Assembly: GCA_029168955.1 (NCBI GenBank)
Contig: JAPDOI010000871.1
Span: 167,501-231,500 of the forward strand
Direction of reading: 5' to 3'
From: Aplectana chamaeleonis
Taxonomy: Eukaryota; Nematoda; Chromadorea; Rhabditida; Cosmocercidae
DNA: 64,000 bases
The notes under the pieces: generated by a model
Seen by the model: only the letters and a program-made list of their open reading frames with translations
Database searches by the model: none
What the model was told of the DNA's origin: nothing
Shown: piece after piece, positions 47,581 through 59,079 of the stretch
Position numbering within the stretch: position 1 is the first letter of the stretch
How the letters are laid out: each line of letters starts with the position of its first letter
Translations under genes and position numbers: made by a program

Positions 47581-47755
47581 TTTAAAGGCAGTGCTCACGA
47601 TGAGAAAATTGCCCGTTTTTCGCAGAAAAGTAAGCTTTGGGTCCTTCTGAAAATAGTGAGAATGTAAGTAACTCGAAAAACAGCCAGGAATCGTGTGAAA
47701 ATCTCGTGAACCAGCCGACCCATTGGATCACCCCGCCCAAGCCATATGGCAGTTG
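47581..47755. mobile_element. Partial family A TTAA MITE
   Basis: The left end TTAAAGGCAGTGCTCACGAT is followed by GTAAGCTTTGGGTCC and CCAGCCGACCCATTGG, matching the right part of the copy at 20762-21232 in inverted sense. No second end. Confidence 0.75.
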
Positions 47756-48298
47756 TCCATAGTTTCTAGTACTAAAGGAACTGTTGCCGCATTTTTGAGT
47801 ACTCTTTATTCCGGGAAATTGTAATATCCAAACATGAGCATTCAACTTCCTTATTTTTTCAAGAGTTTCAAGTACACAAAACAGAAAGCAAAGTCACTTA
47901 CCTAGCAAGTTCAAAGCTCAAAACAATTTGCGACGTTTAGTCTGACGTTTTGTCTACAGGGCGCAAAACACACCAACAGGCGTAAATACATGGTTTTTTT
48001 TTAAAGAACTTTTTTATTCGGCTTTCAAAAGTTCTATAGGGACGTTTCCCAATTATCCTCTACATCGAGAACTTGCCTACTGAAAAACATAGAAAACTAG
48101 AATACGGCTTTCTATCGGGGACACAGTCTCTAAAAAGTTTAGAAAAAAATCCGCTTATACCTGGAAACACACGCGAGAGAACTATGGGACATCGGCTTCA
48201 CACAGAATGCGCATATTATAGAACACAGGTTTGTGAATTCAGGGAAGTGTGGTCGAATGTGCTCAAAAAACTCAAAAGTTCAAAACTCAAAAAGCTTC

Positions 48299-48738
48299 TT
48301 GAAGGCACAGTCCAACCTCAGGGGAAAAATTTGATATTATAGTCCGCTCACCGTGAATAGCAACCCTGCCAAGCGCGAGATCTCAATTCGCTCAAATAAG
48401 TGAGAAACTACAGGGAAAATGTCGACCCCGCCCACGATACCCCCAAAACCCTAACCGCGCACACCATCCCGGAAAGGGAACCCAGAGTTCTGCTATTGTA
48501 CGTTTTGCCTTTGAGCATTGCCATACAAACCGACATCTCCGTTCACGAAGATTTAAGTTCTCTATTTGGAGCAAAACGCCTAATTAAGTTTTTAGGGTAT
48601 TAGGGGCGGAGCCGACCTTTTACCTGTAGTTTCTTTTTTATTTGATGGAATTGAGATGTCGCGCTTAGCAGGGTTGCTATTCACGATGGGCGGATTTTAT
48701 TATCAAATTCTACCCCTGAGGTTGGACTGAGACTTTAA
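48299..48738. mobile_element. Family C TTAA MITE, copy 2, near-complete palindrome
   Basis: The left end TTGAAGGCACAGTCCAACCT and right end GGTTGGACTGAGACTTTAA (both TTAA sites mutated or shortened). Arms such as GTGAATAGCAACCCTGC and GCAGGGTTGCTATTCAC pair, so the element folds over most of its length. Confidence 0.82.
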
Positions 48739-50499
48739 GCTCAAAAAATTATTCTAAACTTTCACGAGAAAAAATGATTCAAAACTTTGTCAACATAAAC
48801 CCTTATAAGACTGAGGAGGATTGATGTGTCAGTGTTTCCCTAATAGAGAGGTAATGATTTTTGAGAAAAGCAAGAGACACGCTTTCGTTCCAGCAGAACT
48901 GAAAGACGAAGACGAGTGAATGAGAAGCGTGGCAAGCCGTGTTGAGTGAATCGATAAATGGCAAGGCTGCTTTCAGCAGCACTGTAATTTTGCCGCAGTA
49001 GCTCCGCAATAGTACCGCAATCATTGCGGCACTATTGCGGTATTTGACACAAGTGCGAGCCCACTGCATCGTCATTGCGGTACGACTGCGGAACTATGGG
49101 GACTGCGGCACGATTGCGGTACTACAGCGGCCAGTTCTCTCAGAGTCCATATTTTCTTCATGTATTAGATGCAGGTGAGATTGCTCTTCTACTACTTGTA
49201 CAATTACATATGGAAGCTTCACCGCATCTTGCCGCCCGCGACGGTTTTGAAAAACGACCACAAAAGCAATTTCACTCAAAAAGAAAGAGATTTTAGGGAA
49301 CTTCGGTTTACAAAGAACCTTATTAGATAGAAATTTGAGCTGTGAATATCATAGTGCTTTCAGAAGCCGAAAAAGTTTTCGTTCAAAAATGTTACAAGCA
49401 TCGGACGCTTTTTTGCCATGTTCGGCAGATGCTCCCCGTTTTTACAAAACTTAGCGCGGGTATTGTACATATGATCTGCTAGCCGACTCAAAAACTAATG
49501 TTCCTGATTTAACATTGGGTGTTAAACAAGTTGTATAAGTCAAAAGAAATACTTGCTCATATAGGGTGGGCAGACGTTTGAAAGCTTGGAACCTATGTAC
49601 GACCCATCGCTATAAGTTAATTGGAGGTAGATGTGATCTGATATGAGAGGTCAATGATGGCGTTCGGAAAAGAGCGCGACACCAGGGCTGTGCGTAACTG
49701 AATTTCGCAATTTCGTAAATAGTAAATCGTAATTTTCAAAATTCCTCGTAATTCGTAAATCGTAATTCGTAATTCGTAACTGGTAGTGAGTAATAATCCC
49801 ACACATAGCCCGAACCACACTCGATGTATGTAGGAACGTCTCGAAAGTTCACTGATGAAGTGTATAGATGAAAGTTTGAGGCTGAGGTTCAAAATGAAAC
49901 TGTTTTAAGCAGTAGTTGAATAAATTAAATGAATATCATTGAAATAGACCAACGAAATACTAATGAAGTAGACAAAACTGAAACTGTACGCGTATTCAAG
50001 TACCAAACCTGTGCCACTTCTGCCCAAGTTTCAAACATAGAGAAACACAAAAACATAAAGAATCATTGCCTCACTAAACACAGTTCAATCTAAGCCAAGT
50101 AGGTCAACACTGTGATGAGGAAAAAAATCGCGGTTCGATAGTTTTAGACACGATCGATCAAGGGAAGAATACTTGAACAAGGTGGCTATTTTAAAGGGGA
50201 TATATGTACTTTTCCAAGACCATTCTCTGAACCATTCGAGTCTGCTCTCTACATTTCTGAAGCTTTACTCCGAACGAATTTATTAGCGTTCCTTCCCATA
50301 AAAATAAGTTTGTTGCGGTGGAGATAGCGGTTCGCGATGTTTAGGTTGCTTAGGAATCTGAAATCCAAAAAGGTGAAGGTTTCCTCCAAATCTCTGATTC
50401 TAAAAATGACAAAATTCTTACTCTTCTTTTTTCTTTGCAGTTTCTAATTTGCTTGAATCGCCAATTTCAAAAACATGTAATAACCCTTTTGAAAAGATG

Positions 50500-51140
50500 A
50501 TAGACTGCACTCATAACTTTTCTTGAAACCTTCCTCATCAAATCGAGAAATTATCACTTTTTCTCTCGCAGCTAACTTGCCTCTGGGCATAGATATCTAT
50601 CGAATCTTATTTCGGATATCCCCGTAAAACTCTTTGTCGAATAATGTTTTCAGATCAGAAATTTTTTTTTGATCCTTCAGACGATTTCAATTCAGAAAAT
50701 AACAGTTTTCGCCCGTAACTTTCGAACCGCTGAACATTCGCGCTGAGGTTAAGAGCTCCAACCTTTATTTGCTCCATAAGCCAGTTAGGCTTTCAGAACC
50801 GAAGCCTATATTAATTTCTATAACGGGATGGAGCCCTAGTCCGCAGTTGCAGAAGATGGCTTTTGCAGGCTACAGTTCGACGATAAACGTGCAGGGACGA
50901 AGACTAATCGTGCCAGGACCTCGTAGTCCCAGCATGCCCCTGTTTGCAACAAGTGTTGCAACAGCGGTTGCCTGCAATTCCGGACGGGAATTTCGCTCCG
51001 ATATAGGCGTTAGCTCTCCCATATGTCTGCGTCTCTCGTGTTCATGATGGCGGACGAGAGCATTCAATGGTATAAAGAACTGTTGAGCTCGGCTCCGCCG
51101 ACCTGGCTCGCATGAGAAACAAGTTAAGGTTGGAACCGTT
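50500..51140. repeat. Relative of the 26590-27600 inverted array
   Basis: GATCCTTCAGACGATTTCAA and TTTTCGCCCGTAACTTTCGA match the array unit. AACCTTTATTTGCTCCATAA with AGCCAG at 50760-50785 is mirrored by CTGGCTCGCATGAGAAACAA with GTTAAGGTTGGAAC at 51104-51136. This shows the outer ends of that family better than the first locus does. Confidence 0.7.
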
Positions 51141-51286
51141 CAATAGTTTCGAGTCGGTCAGTGTGAGAAGCAGAGCGGTCGGTCATACCTGAATCTCGTC
51201 ATCAACTATTATATTACGCCATGTCATGTTGTCTACGCTCGGCAGGGAATAATAAGATTTAACCAAAATAGCGATTATAAAGAATA

Positions 51287-51551
51287 CTGTACTTATCTGG
51301 GCTAAATTCCGGTCTGCGATTGCGTCTCGACCCGCTTTGCGGCCGCACGCGCTGAAGTCAGTCGAAAGCCGACTCAATAAGGTGTTTTTTATAGTTTTCT
51401 CCAATTTTTTATACTTTCCACTTTCTGAAACCCACTTAGAATCAATAGATCGGCGGCTGCGGTGCTGGAAACTCTTCTGAATCGAATGCGCGCGGCCGCA
51501 AAGCGTGTTGAGACGCAATTGCGGACCGGAATTTGACCCAGAGAAGCACAG
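51287..51551. mobile_element. TA-flanked foldback MITE (CTGTGC ends), copy 2
   Basis: The left end CTGTACTTATCTGGGCTAAA and right end GACCCAGAGAAGCACAG, with TA at 51285-51286 and 51552-51553. The inner GCTTTGCGGCCGC arms match copy 1 at 3666-3944. It is inserted in the interior of H6. Confidence 0.88.
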
Positions 51552-51773
51552 TAATCAAATATCAGGAATGTGAAAGAAGTGCTTGATTTATCTACGATCT
51601 GGATCGCAAACTTATATTGTTCTTTCAACCGCATTTTCACAATTTGTTACGATCTGTTACGACTCGTTACGATTTTTTTTAAATTTCGTAAATCGTAAAT
51701 TGTAGAGAAATTGTCAAAAACACCCGTAATTCGTAAATCGTAATTTGTAATTACGCAAAGCCCTGCACGACAC

Positions 51774-53760
51774 TATTCCAATACACCCCATGATCCATAA
51801 AGTTCACGTGAAATAGCTTTCTTCTTAGTGCTTCTTCTCTGAGAAAATATGCATCGCTATGGCATCACAGTAACCCACATGTGGCCTGACCGGCCACATG
51901 TGGGCTATTTCGATGCCATATGTGAGTTATTTCAATGGTTCCCACCACGGTCTCCGTGTGCGGGACCACCCCTCCCCCTAGCCGTGGGGACCATCCCCTC
52001 GGCTGCCAAAAATTATTCTTCGGCTTCTAAGGGATCCTTCGAAGGTGACTTGAAGTCACCTTCCAGGATCGGCCCTAAATGCCGAGTGAGCATTCGGTGA
52101 GATGGAGCGCCTTTTATACCCATCGGTTTGTTTACTCTGAGCATGATACTGATACCAGCAGAAAACTCGATTCTCAACAAGTTCAGGATTGGAGTACCAT
52201 AGCGATGCCACAGCGATGCCGTAGCGATTTTACTTCGCGCACCGCATGATTTGCTATGCCATAGTGATGCTATTCCCATGTAGAGCTGCGTTTCGATGTT
52301 ATAGGTATGCTATATCGCGCAAAAGCTGCATTTCAGTACCATGGCTATGCAACAGCCATGCAAAAATTCTCAGAGTTGGCGCTGTCTCTGAGTCTGTGCT
52401 GACATCGGTGCCCAAACACACCGAGGAACACAACAGTTTTTTTTTTCAAACAAATCTCCAAAGAGAGAGAGAGCAGTGTCAGCCTTGAAAAGATTCCCGT
52501 CGGACAGAGATTTTCTCATTTATTGTTTTGCATATCAACAAATAGTCTCGTCGTCCAAGTAACACAACAGTTGCGTATCAGTTATCCTTGAAAGTGGAAG
52601 GAGAAACAAAAGTTTTCTCAACAGCTGCAGAGAACTGCAAATTTACTCGTTTAGGTGAATCGCTTGCCAATGATACAAAAAAGATGTGGAGAAAATCTCG
52701 CAATCTTGCAACTCGTGCACATCAATCCACAGACCGAAAAAATGACACAAAAATTATTCTCAGAGGGAAGGAAAGTGTAGAGCAGGAAAATGTAAATAAA
52801 CCTGTGGCGTGATGTAAGTGTCATTGTCGACTCCTTGGCCAAGGCGAAAAAAAATAGAGTTCAATGCCATGTATGCTATGCAGTTTCAATTTTGATAGAG
52901 ATGCTGGAAATATTCTTTGAAAAGCAGAGGATCAAAGCTAGTACAAATGCAAGGGTGCTGAGAGTTGGACGGTGTACGAATGAATGCAGTGACGGATTTC
53001 AATTAAGCGACCGGGTAACAAGTGCGGGATTCGACAAGCCAGCAACGATAGCAGCTGTTCGCTCTGATAAAGCAGGGCATCTAGGCAGATCCAGGTTGGG
53101 AAGATTCCCGTCGACCAAAAAAAGATTATGTTAGGCACAAGATCATAAGACCCTGATGCCCAAGGTCGTTTACAAAAGACCGTGACAAAATTAAAAGTAG
53201 AACATTTTTCGTGTAAATGTAGATGGATCATCGAATCGACACAAATTTAGTTCTCGGAACAGGTCAGATGATCAATTGATATATGCTCATAGATGAGCTT
53301 TTCGGAAGATCTTTCCATGCTTTAGTTTATTCAAAAAAGAGAAGTTGTTAGGCTGACTTCATTGCGCGGTACGCTTCTGGAAAACGATTCCTTGAATTTT
53401 CGGCATTTCTAAGGGGTAAAGAATTTTATGAGTAAAAAAAGAACATTTGGAGTCTCCAAAACAACTTAGAACTCGAGAACCCTCTGATTACCTAGTAAAG
53501 ATATTTTCATCAATTACCGATTGGATGGGCACAATTACATTCATAACCTTAACTAGTCAAAATAATTCTTTCTATCAGATTCGAATTGCTGACCAACACA
53601 GAAACTGCGGTGACGACATATCCTGTTGTTCCAACGCATTTTTGCCGAAAATTTGCCGTTTTAAACGAAAATTTCGGCAAACGGCAATGACAACCCCGAA
53701 AATGGCCGGCAAATGATAATTGGCGAATGGCCATTGCCGCACACCCCTGCTTGTCACCCA
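51774..53760. other. No supported gene; small palindromes, GCGATGCCATAGC words and a lone hAT-like end
   Basis: CCCACATGTGGCC/GGCCACATGTGGG pair at 51872-51902. GAAGGTGACTT/AAGTCACCTTC pair near 52038-52062. Words of the TAGCGATGCCA type recur at 52196-52280. At 53640-53750 TTGCCGAAAATTTGCC words lead to GCCGCACACCCCTG at 53750, which looks like the right end of another word-array element whose left end I could not find. Confidence 0.5.
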
Positions 53761-54100
53761 TTAAAGGCATATGACACCAAAAAAAAATTTTCAGGTTTTA
53801 TGCTTATCTTAGAAAAAAACGCACGCTGATAACAATGGTACATCCGGAATCGCTCGAAGCCCCCTACAAACGGAGCTATGGCTCCTTGAAATCGCCAGCA
53901 TTTTGAAGGAGATAAATAGGTGGACGAGTTGTCTCAGGCCTCTATTTCCCTTCATTTGCACTGACTGCACGAGAGCGAACCATAGTGAGGATTCAGGCCG
54001 GCAAGGTAGTGGAGAACGACGACGCGGCCGAAATTCATCGATTCGTTCCAGCCGTTAGTGAGTTCGAAAGTCAGGAAGGGGATGTGGCCTAGACTTGGGA
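53761..54100. mobile_element. Truncated family B TTAA MITE
   Basis: The left end TTAAAGGCATATGACACCAA and interior (GGTGGACGAGTTGTCTCAGG) match family B. The right part is lost where TTCGAA-type sequence begins. Confidence 0.8.
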
Positions 54101-54365
54101 CCGAATCGAGTAAATATTCGAATAATCGGGGGTGTGTATACAAGTCTGTTGGTACCTGCTCGTTGGTGCCCCTGCTTCTACTGAACCCAGCAGACGTTTG
54201 AGTGTACACAGGGAACGTTCGAGCGATATAGCGTGCACAACTATATCGCGAAAGTATCCCGCACATTGCATAAAGGTGTCGCCGTCCGGCACACTAAGGC
54301 CTCTGGTCCATAACACCTTAGGATCCGTACCTAGGGAGTCATGGAGTCTTTGGCCACAAGCCACA

Positions 54366-55569
54366 ATTTCGCCACCCTGAACTGTCGATCGCTGTCGAGT
54401 GATATCCAAAAACTGCGCTATCCAGACTTCTGAGCTATTTCCATGCACCGTTTGCTGCTTTGCAGGAAACCCGCCTCAAGGATAGACCCGTCATCAGCGT
54501 CGGAGAGTACACCATCTACTGCGGTAACGCTGACGATAGGAGAGTGGGAGGCTGTGCAATAGCTGTAAGGAAGGATTTCAATGGTATGGTCAAGGAGTTC
54601 GGCTCAACGTCGTGTCCGGAATGCATTCGTACGACTGCGGGATCACAGAGGATTCAATCTGTGGATAGTGAGTGCTCATGCGCCCACTGAAACCGCCGAA
54701 GACAATTCGAAGGATGCGTTTTATGAGGAACTCAATACGTTGCTGGCCAGGATACCTTGTCAACATGCTGTTGTCGTGGGGATTGACGCAAATGCGTAGA
54801 TGGGACTTGATCAGGAATCCGAAGTACTCGGTAAATGGTTCTACCCAGTGGAGCAAACATCGGACAATGGCTACCGCCTTGTCGACTTTTGTGAACGCAG
54901 TGGTCTGATTATTGCATCGACATTCAAGAGGAATCATCGCCGCCATCAGCTTACGTGGCAGGGACCAACCCGGCTATCTCCAGAAGAGCAGCGGAAGCGG
55001 AAGATGACAACTTTGAAACTACAGCTTGACTATGTCCTGACGAGGAATATTCCAGTATCGGACATTCGAAGATCTAGAGCTGTGTGGGATGTCGCATTCG
55101 ATTCGGATCACCGTCCTGTTCTGTTGAACTTCACTGCGAGGATTCATAAGAGGAAGCGAGGGCTCAGCCTCTCCAGAGGACTGGCATGACAAGTCTCAGA
55201 GATGAAGAGTGCAGAAGGAATTCCCGACAACGCGTTTCTATTCACATCGGAGTACGGACTAAGAAGAAACTTTGCGACGCGGATTCTTTTGTCAAGTGCA
55301 TCCAGGACGCTTCGAAAGAGGCACTCCCGGTTGTACAGCCTAAGAAGAAGTTCGCCCACGTCTCAGAAGAAACAACATCTACCTACAACAGAGTATGTGC
55401 TCTCCGAACTGCAGGAAACTTCGTGGAGGAGAAGCGTCTGAGGAGGAAGTTGCGTCGGCAGCTTCAAAGCGACCGCGAGCGAGAGTGGACGTGTAGAGCT
55501 AAGGAGTTCGAGAAGGCTTTGGGAGGAGAAGAATCCGAAGAAAGCCTACACGTTGCTGCAACAGTATAG
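54366..55569 (+). pseudogene. RTE endonuclease and linker, broken by two frameshifts and a stop
   Basis: The endonuclease nicks target DNA to prime reverse transcription. Blocks in order: ATLNCRSL (about 54372), LQETRLKDRP (54460), GGCAIAVRKDFN; then after a frame change near 54590-54600, LWIVSAHAPTETAEDN and VVVGIDANA. TAG at 54797-54799 sits where the family normally has a lysine before MGL. After it come DNGYRLVDFCERSGLIIAST, QLDYVLTRNIP and FDSDHRPVLLNF, the final SDH-type catalytic block. Another frame change at about 55186 leads into the basic linker (QPKKKFAHVSEETTSTYNRV, KRLRRKLRRQLQ) ending at 55569. The catalytic blocks look conserved, but a continuous protein cannot be made. Confidence 0.9.
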
Positions 55570-57366
55570 CGGGAAGATGAAGAGATGTTCTCCTGTCTTG
55601 AACACTACCAATGGAGTTGCAGTTGGTGATGCGACGCTGACAATATGGAAGGATTACTTCCAGTTCACTACTGAATTGTCCAGCGCCATCAGTACCTGAG
55701 CTCCCGCATGTTCAGAGAGCACATTACACGATGTCAGTGAGGAACCGCCGACTGAGTCTGAAGTTTTGGATTGTGTCCGGAAAATGAAGAATGGAAAGGC
55801 AGGTGGAGATGACAACATCACTGCTGAAATGCTGAAAGCTCTTCCTCCGTCTGGGATTCGTGAAATGACCAACACCATCCGTGCCATATGGATGAGCGAA
55901 AGGATACCCGATTCGTGGAGACATGCGATCATCGTACCTCTTCACAAGAAGCTATCCGTCACGGATCCTAAGAACTACAGAGGAATCTCTCTACTTCGTG
56001 TCATGTACAAGGTTTTAGAACGTATCATTCTCGAGCGACTTATCAAACATCGTGAAGGAACGACCAGAGATGAGCAAGCCGGTTTTCGACCTGGAAGATC
56101 GACCATCGACCAAGTGTTCGTCGTGAGAAGAGTAATTGAATCGTGGCAGCGGTTTTCGAAGCCATTACAGCTTGCTTTTTTGGACTTTGAAGCCGCGTTC
56201 GACTCTCCTCATCGTGATCGATTGCTCAATGCTCTGCGAGCAGATGGAGTCCCGGAAAAGTATGTTCGGTTAATCGAGGACATGAACAAAGGAACAACAG
56301 CAGCAGTTCGTACACCTGTCGGATTTACGTCAGCTTTCGAGGTGAAAACAGGAGTAAGGCAAGGAGCCGTTGCAGGACCTTTTCTTTTCAACTTCGCCGT
56401 TGATGACATCATGCGTAGAGTTGCAGAACAGTTTCCTGCGGATGTGATCCTAACACCATCAGGACGCTCCCTTGTCGACCTGGAGTACGCCGACGACATT
56501 GTGTTATTCGCTGAAAACAACGCAAAACTGCAAAGGATTGTGAACCTCGTTTCGAAGTATGCCGCAGCCTATGGACTTCGTCTTCGTCCCGACAAATGCA
56601 AGCAGATGTGGGTCTCTCAGAGGCCTTCAACTGGAGTTTGTGTGGACGGACAACGTATCGAACTGGTGGACGATTTCTGTTATTTGGGCTGTTTGCTGAA
56701 GAACGATGGTAGTTATGCAGCGGATATTCGACAACGATGTGCGAAAGCTACGTCTGCATTCAATTCTCTAACTAAGTGTTTGTGGTCTACCACCATCGCG
56801 AAGGAAGTCAAGTTGCGCGTCTACCTATCCGCTATTCGCCCTATCATGATGTACGGATCGGAGACGTGGGCAGCACCGAAAACGCAGATGGAAAGGTTGG
56901 ATCGCACGGAGAGGAAGCTTTTTAGGCGTTTGCTTGGATATTTCTGGCCGCGTGTATGCCATAACGAAGACCTTTACAAGGAAATCGACGCAGTACATCA
57001 ACGCTTGACACGAGGAGGTGCCAGCATCTCCTAACGCCATCTCAAGCAGCAATGGAAAGTCGACTTCGACTGCTCGGGCATATACTAAGAAGAACGCCGG
57101 ATCGTCTCGTACAACACGCTTTAAAAATGCTTCCAAATCCTGTCTGGAAACGGCCACCTGGGCGTAGGCGAAAGTTCTGGACGGATGTGGTTAAAGAGGA
57201 TTTGAAGTCACTCGGCATCGAAAGACAGTTCAGGCGCGATGTTTCGTTTCGCAGGAAATGGAATAGTGACAGCTGGATGGAATGTGTTCAAATTGTGGCT
57301 GAAGACCGTGAAAAATGGACACGGCTGACTACTAGGACGGCACACCTCGGTGAAGATGCGGAATGA
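55570..57366 (+). pseudogene. RTE reverse transcriptase; intact palm ORF, frameshifted C-terminus
   Basis: The 422-codon frame 55766-57034 carries the RT: MKNGKAGGDDNITAEMLK, SWRHAIIVPLHKKL, NYRGISLLRVMYKVLERI, DEQAGFRPGRSTIDQVF, LAFLDFEAAFDSPHRDRL, TGVRQGAVAGPFLFNF, and YADDIVLFAENNAKL with the catalytic aspartates at about 56491-56496. Then come LRPDKCKQMW and the C-terminal SETWAAPKTQMERLDRTERK. After the stop at 57034 the remaining C-terminus (LRLLGHILRRTPDRLVQHAL, KRPPGRRRKFWTDVVKEDL) continues in another frame at 57052-57366. The RT core itself shows no stop. The fragment at 14812-15705 is a close relative. Confidence 0.93.
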
Positions 57367-57421
57367 CCGCGTCAGGCGAAAGCCAACCGATTAAGTCAAG
57401 TAAGTAAGCCATTCGAATAAT

Positions 57422-57910
57422 ATTCGAATAATTCGAATATTCGAGCATTCGAATATTCTATTCATTCGGGAATTCGATTTTTTGAGGTTTATTCGAATAT
57501 TCGATTTGTTCGGGATTTTAATTTTCGATTTATTCGAATATTCGATTTATTCGGAAATTTGAATTTTGCATTTATTCGAATATTCGATTTATTCGGGAAT
57601 TTAAATTTTGGATTTATTCGAATATTCGATTTATTCGGGGATTTAAATTTCGGATTTATTCGAATATTCGATTTATTCGGAAATTTGAGTTTTGGATTTA
57701 TTCGAATATTCGATTTATTCGGGGATTTAAATTTCGGATTTATTCGATTATTCGATTTATTCGGGGATTTAAATTTCGGATTTATTCGAATATTCGATTT
57801 ATTCGGAAATTTGAATTTTGCATTTATTCGAATATTCGATTTATTCGGAAATTTAAATTTTGCATTTATTCGAATATTCGATTCTTTCGTGAATTAAAAT
57901 TTTGAGGTTT
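57422..57910. repeat. 42-bp tandem satellite (ATTCGAATATTCGATTTATT)
   Basis: About eight regular units at 57540-57897 plus irregular ones before them. The unit contains TTATTCGAATATTCGATTTA and CGGGGATTTAAATTTCGGA. Because 42 is divisible by 3, one frame stays open for 112 codons as a 14-residue repeat (NFGFIRIFDLFGDL). No start context or other evidence suggests that it is translated. Confidence 0.92.
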
Positions 57911-58474
57911 ATTTGAACATTCGGTCAATTTCGGTGCACCACATTCGAATTAGGCCGGTAACAGGCGACTCATCCCCGCATTCATTTACGATGATAAATA
58001 AAATGCACCGCGAATCAAGATTTCTGAAAAATTTGAAGGTGTGAAAGCTTTTCCGGTCATTTGCACAAAAGTATGAATTTCGCCCACCCAGACAGTCCAA
58101 TCCCCTGCCAAAAATCGAGGAGTACATCGACGGAGACGAGTTGCCCGTAAACGAAATAGACATACCCTATTTCCTTGCAAAATCAGATCGAGAGCTTCTT
58201 TATATCCGAAAATAATTGGCGATAATTCGGTGTGATATAACACCTTTTTCGAGCCTGTAATAATCAAATACATAGCACACCCAATCAATTAGCAGGGTCG
58301 TAGTCAACAATCCAAGCACTAACCAAACTAGCCGCGATGCCAACTTTGCAAAAATATTTTTAGGGTTGCCAAAAATACACAGCTCGGACGAGCTCACCCT
58401 CTGCGACTCCCCGGTTCTATCAAATGAGCCAACAGTTATGGTGTGCACGGGAAGGATTACCCCAATGGATACTG

Positions 58475-58846
58475 TTATGTGATAAGGCGCAAAGCATCTA
58501 TCATCTCATCCCTGTTGTTGATTTCGGGGGATAAGCGCCTTATCTCAAGAGCTTCCAACACTTTTCTTTCCAGAGAAGACTCCAGTGAGGCGTGCAAAAC
58601 TGTAACTTTCACTGACGGAGGGCTTTCCAAAGCATGATGTTGTGTGCGATGCCGCGAAAAGCCATTGTTCGGGTATGCGTTTGGATTCCTTAGAGCTCGC
58701 AGATGTTCGTCAAGCCGTTTATGTAGTGGCCGCATGATCTCTCCAAAGTAATTTTGCGCACAGCCTTCGCATGTAATCATATACACAGTGCCACGAAGTT
58801 GGCAGATTTCTTCTCTGTGCAATATAGACAGTTGCTTCGACCGCAC
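58475..58846 (-). pseudogene. Penelope-like GIY-YIG endonuclease domain
   Basis: GIY-YIG enzymes nick DNA, and in Penelope-like elements the domain follows the RT. The frame has GTVYMITCEGCAQNYFGE, in which TVYMI and NYFGE occupy the GIY and YIG positions, then RPLHKRLDEHLRALRN, FSRHRTQHHALESPPS and the conserved glutamate region ESSLERKVLEALEIRRL, ending ALRLIT. The CxxC pattern just before the core (CEGCAQ) is typical of this clade. Upstream, frames 58777-59028 and 58914-59315 carry the linker (SLYMVNGISLVLPYVNEVLN; RSNCLYCTEK) in shifted frames. The domain itself lacks stops but is cut off from the RT frame. Confidence 0.85.
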
Positions 58847-59079
58847 TTCTCTTCGTAAAGTCTCGATAAAGTCAGAATTTGCTTCAAAGTCGGTAGTGGA
58901 CGTAGAACGAGCTTTAATGGTAGTCCGGAACTCTTGACGATGTTGTTAAAAACGGATACTTGTTCAAAACCTCGTTCACATATGGCAGAACTAAGGAGAT
59001 TCCGTTCACCATATAAAGTGAACACCAAGACCTAGGATCTGCTGTCGTGTATCCGTTTTCTTTCAGTACTCGAGCGATC

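Larger units (their letters stand above)
44022..49462. mobile_element. 5.4-kb element with long inverted arms (GCAATCGTACCGCAATCG words)
   Basis: The left arm 44022-44580 begins CCCCGCGCTAAGTTTTGTAA. The right arm 48790-49462 ends TTACAAAACTTAGCGCGGG, followed by TA. Both arms carry the same landmarks in mirrored order (TCCGATGC, AAATTGTTTCTGCGG-type stretch, TTGTACAAGTAGAAGAGC, then CGCAATCGTACCGC words). The interior holds a mariner, a palindromic element and two MITEs or MITE parts. No encoded transposase is evident apart from the mariner. Confidence 0.72.
49683..51765. mobile_element. hAT-like element H6, CGTAAATCGTAATT word array, 8-bp TSD
   Basis: CGCGACAC (49675-49682) and CACGACAC (51766-51773) form an 8-bp duplication with one mismatch. 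The left end is CAGGGCTGTGCGTAACTG and the right end is ATTACGCAAAGCCCTG. The words CGTAAATCGTAATTCG fill 49710-49780 and 51650-51755. Inside are the relatives of the 26590-27600 array and a TA-flanked MITE. No transposase. Confidence 0.82.
54127..57410 (+). mobile_element. RTE-clade LINE, nearly full length, 11-bp TSD
   Basis: ATTCGAATAAT lies at 54116-54126 and 57411-57421. Between them: a 5' region, an endonuclease, an RT, the C-terminal region, and a short 3' tail with TTAAGTCAAGTAAGTAAG, the (TAAG)-like tail expected of RTE elements. Length is 3,284 bp. The target was a TTCGAA-rich satellite, which continues to the right of the element. Confidence 0.9.

Noticed and set aside
53600..53758. 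Complete word-array element with TTGCCGAAAATTTGCC words
   Set aside because: Only a right end (GCCGCACACCCCTG) is visible, with no left terminus or duplication.
57559..57897. 112-codon ORF with a 14-residue repeat
   Set aside because: A 42-bp satellite keeps one frame open automatically. There is no other sign of coding.
58200..58448. Minus-strand ORFs beyond the GIY-YIG domain
   Set aside because: They lie in the 3' non-coding region of the Penelope-like element, and the corresponding frame in the plus copy is not conserved.
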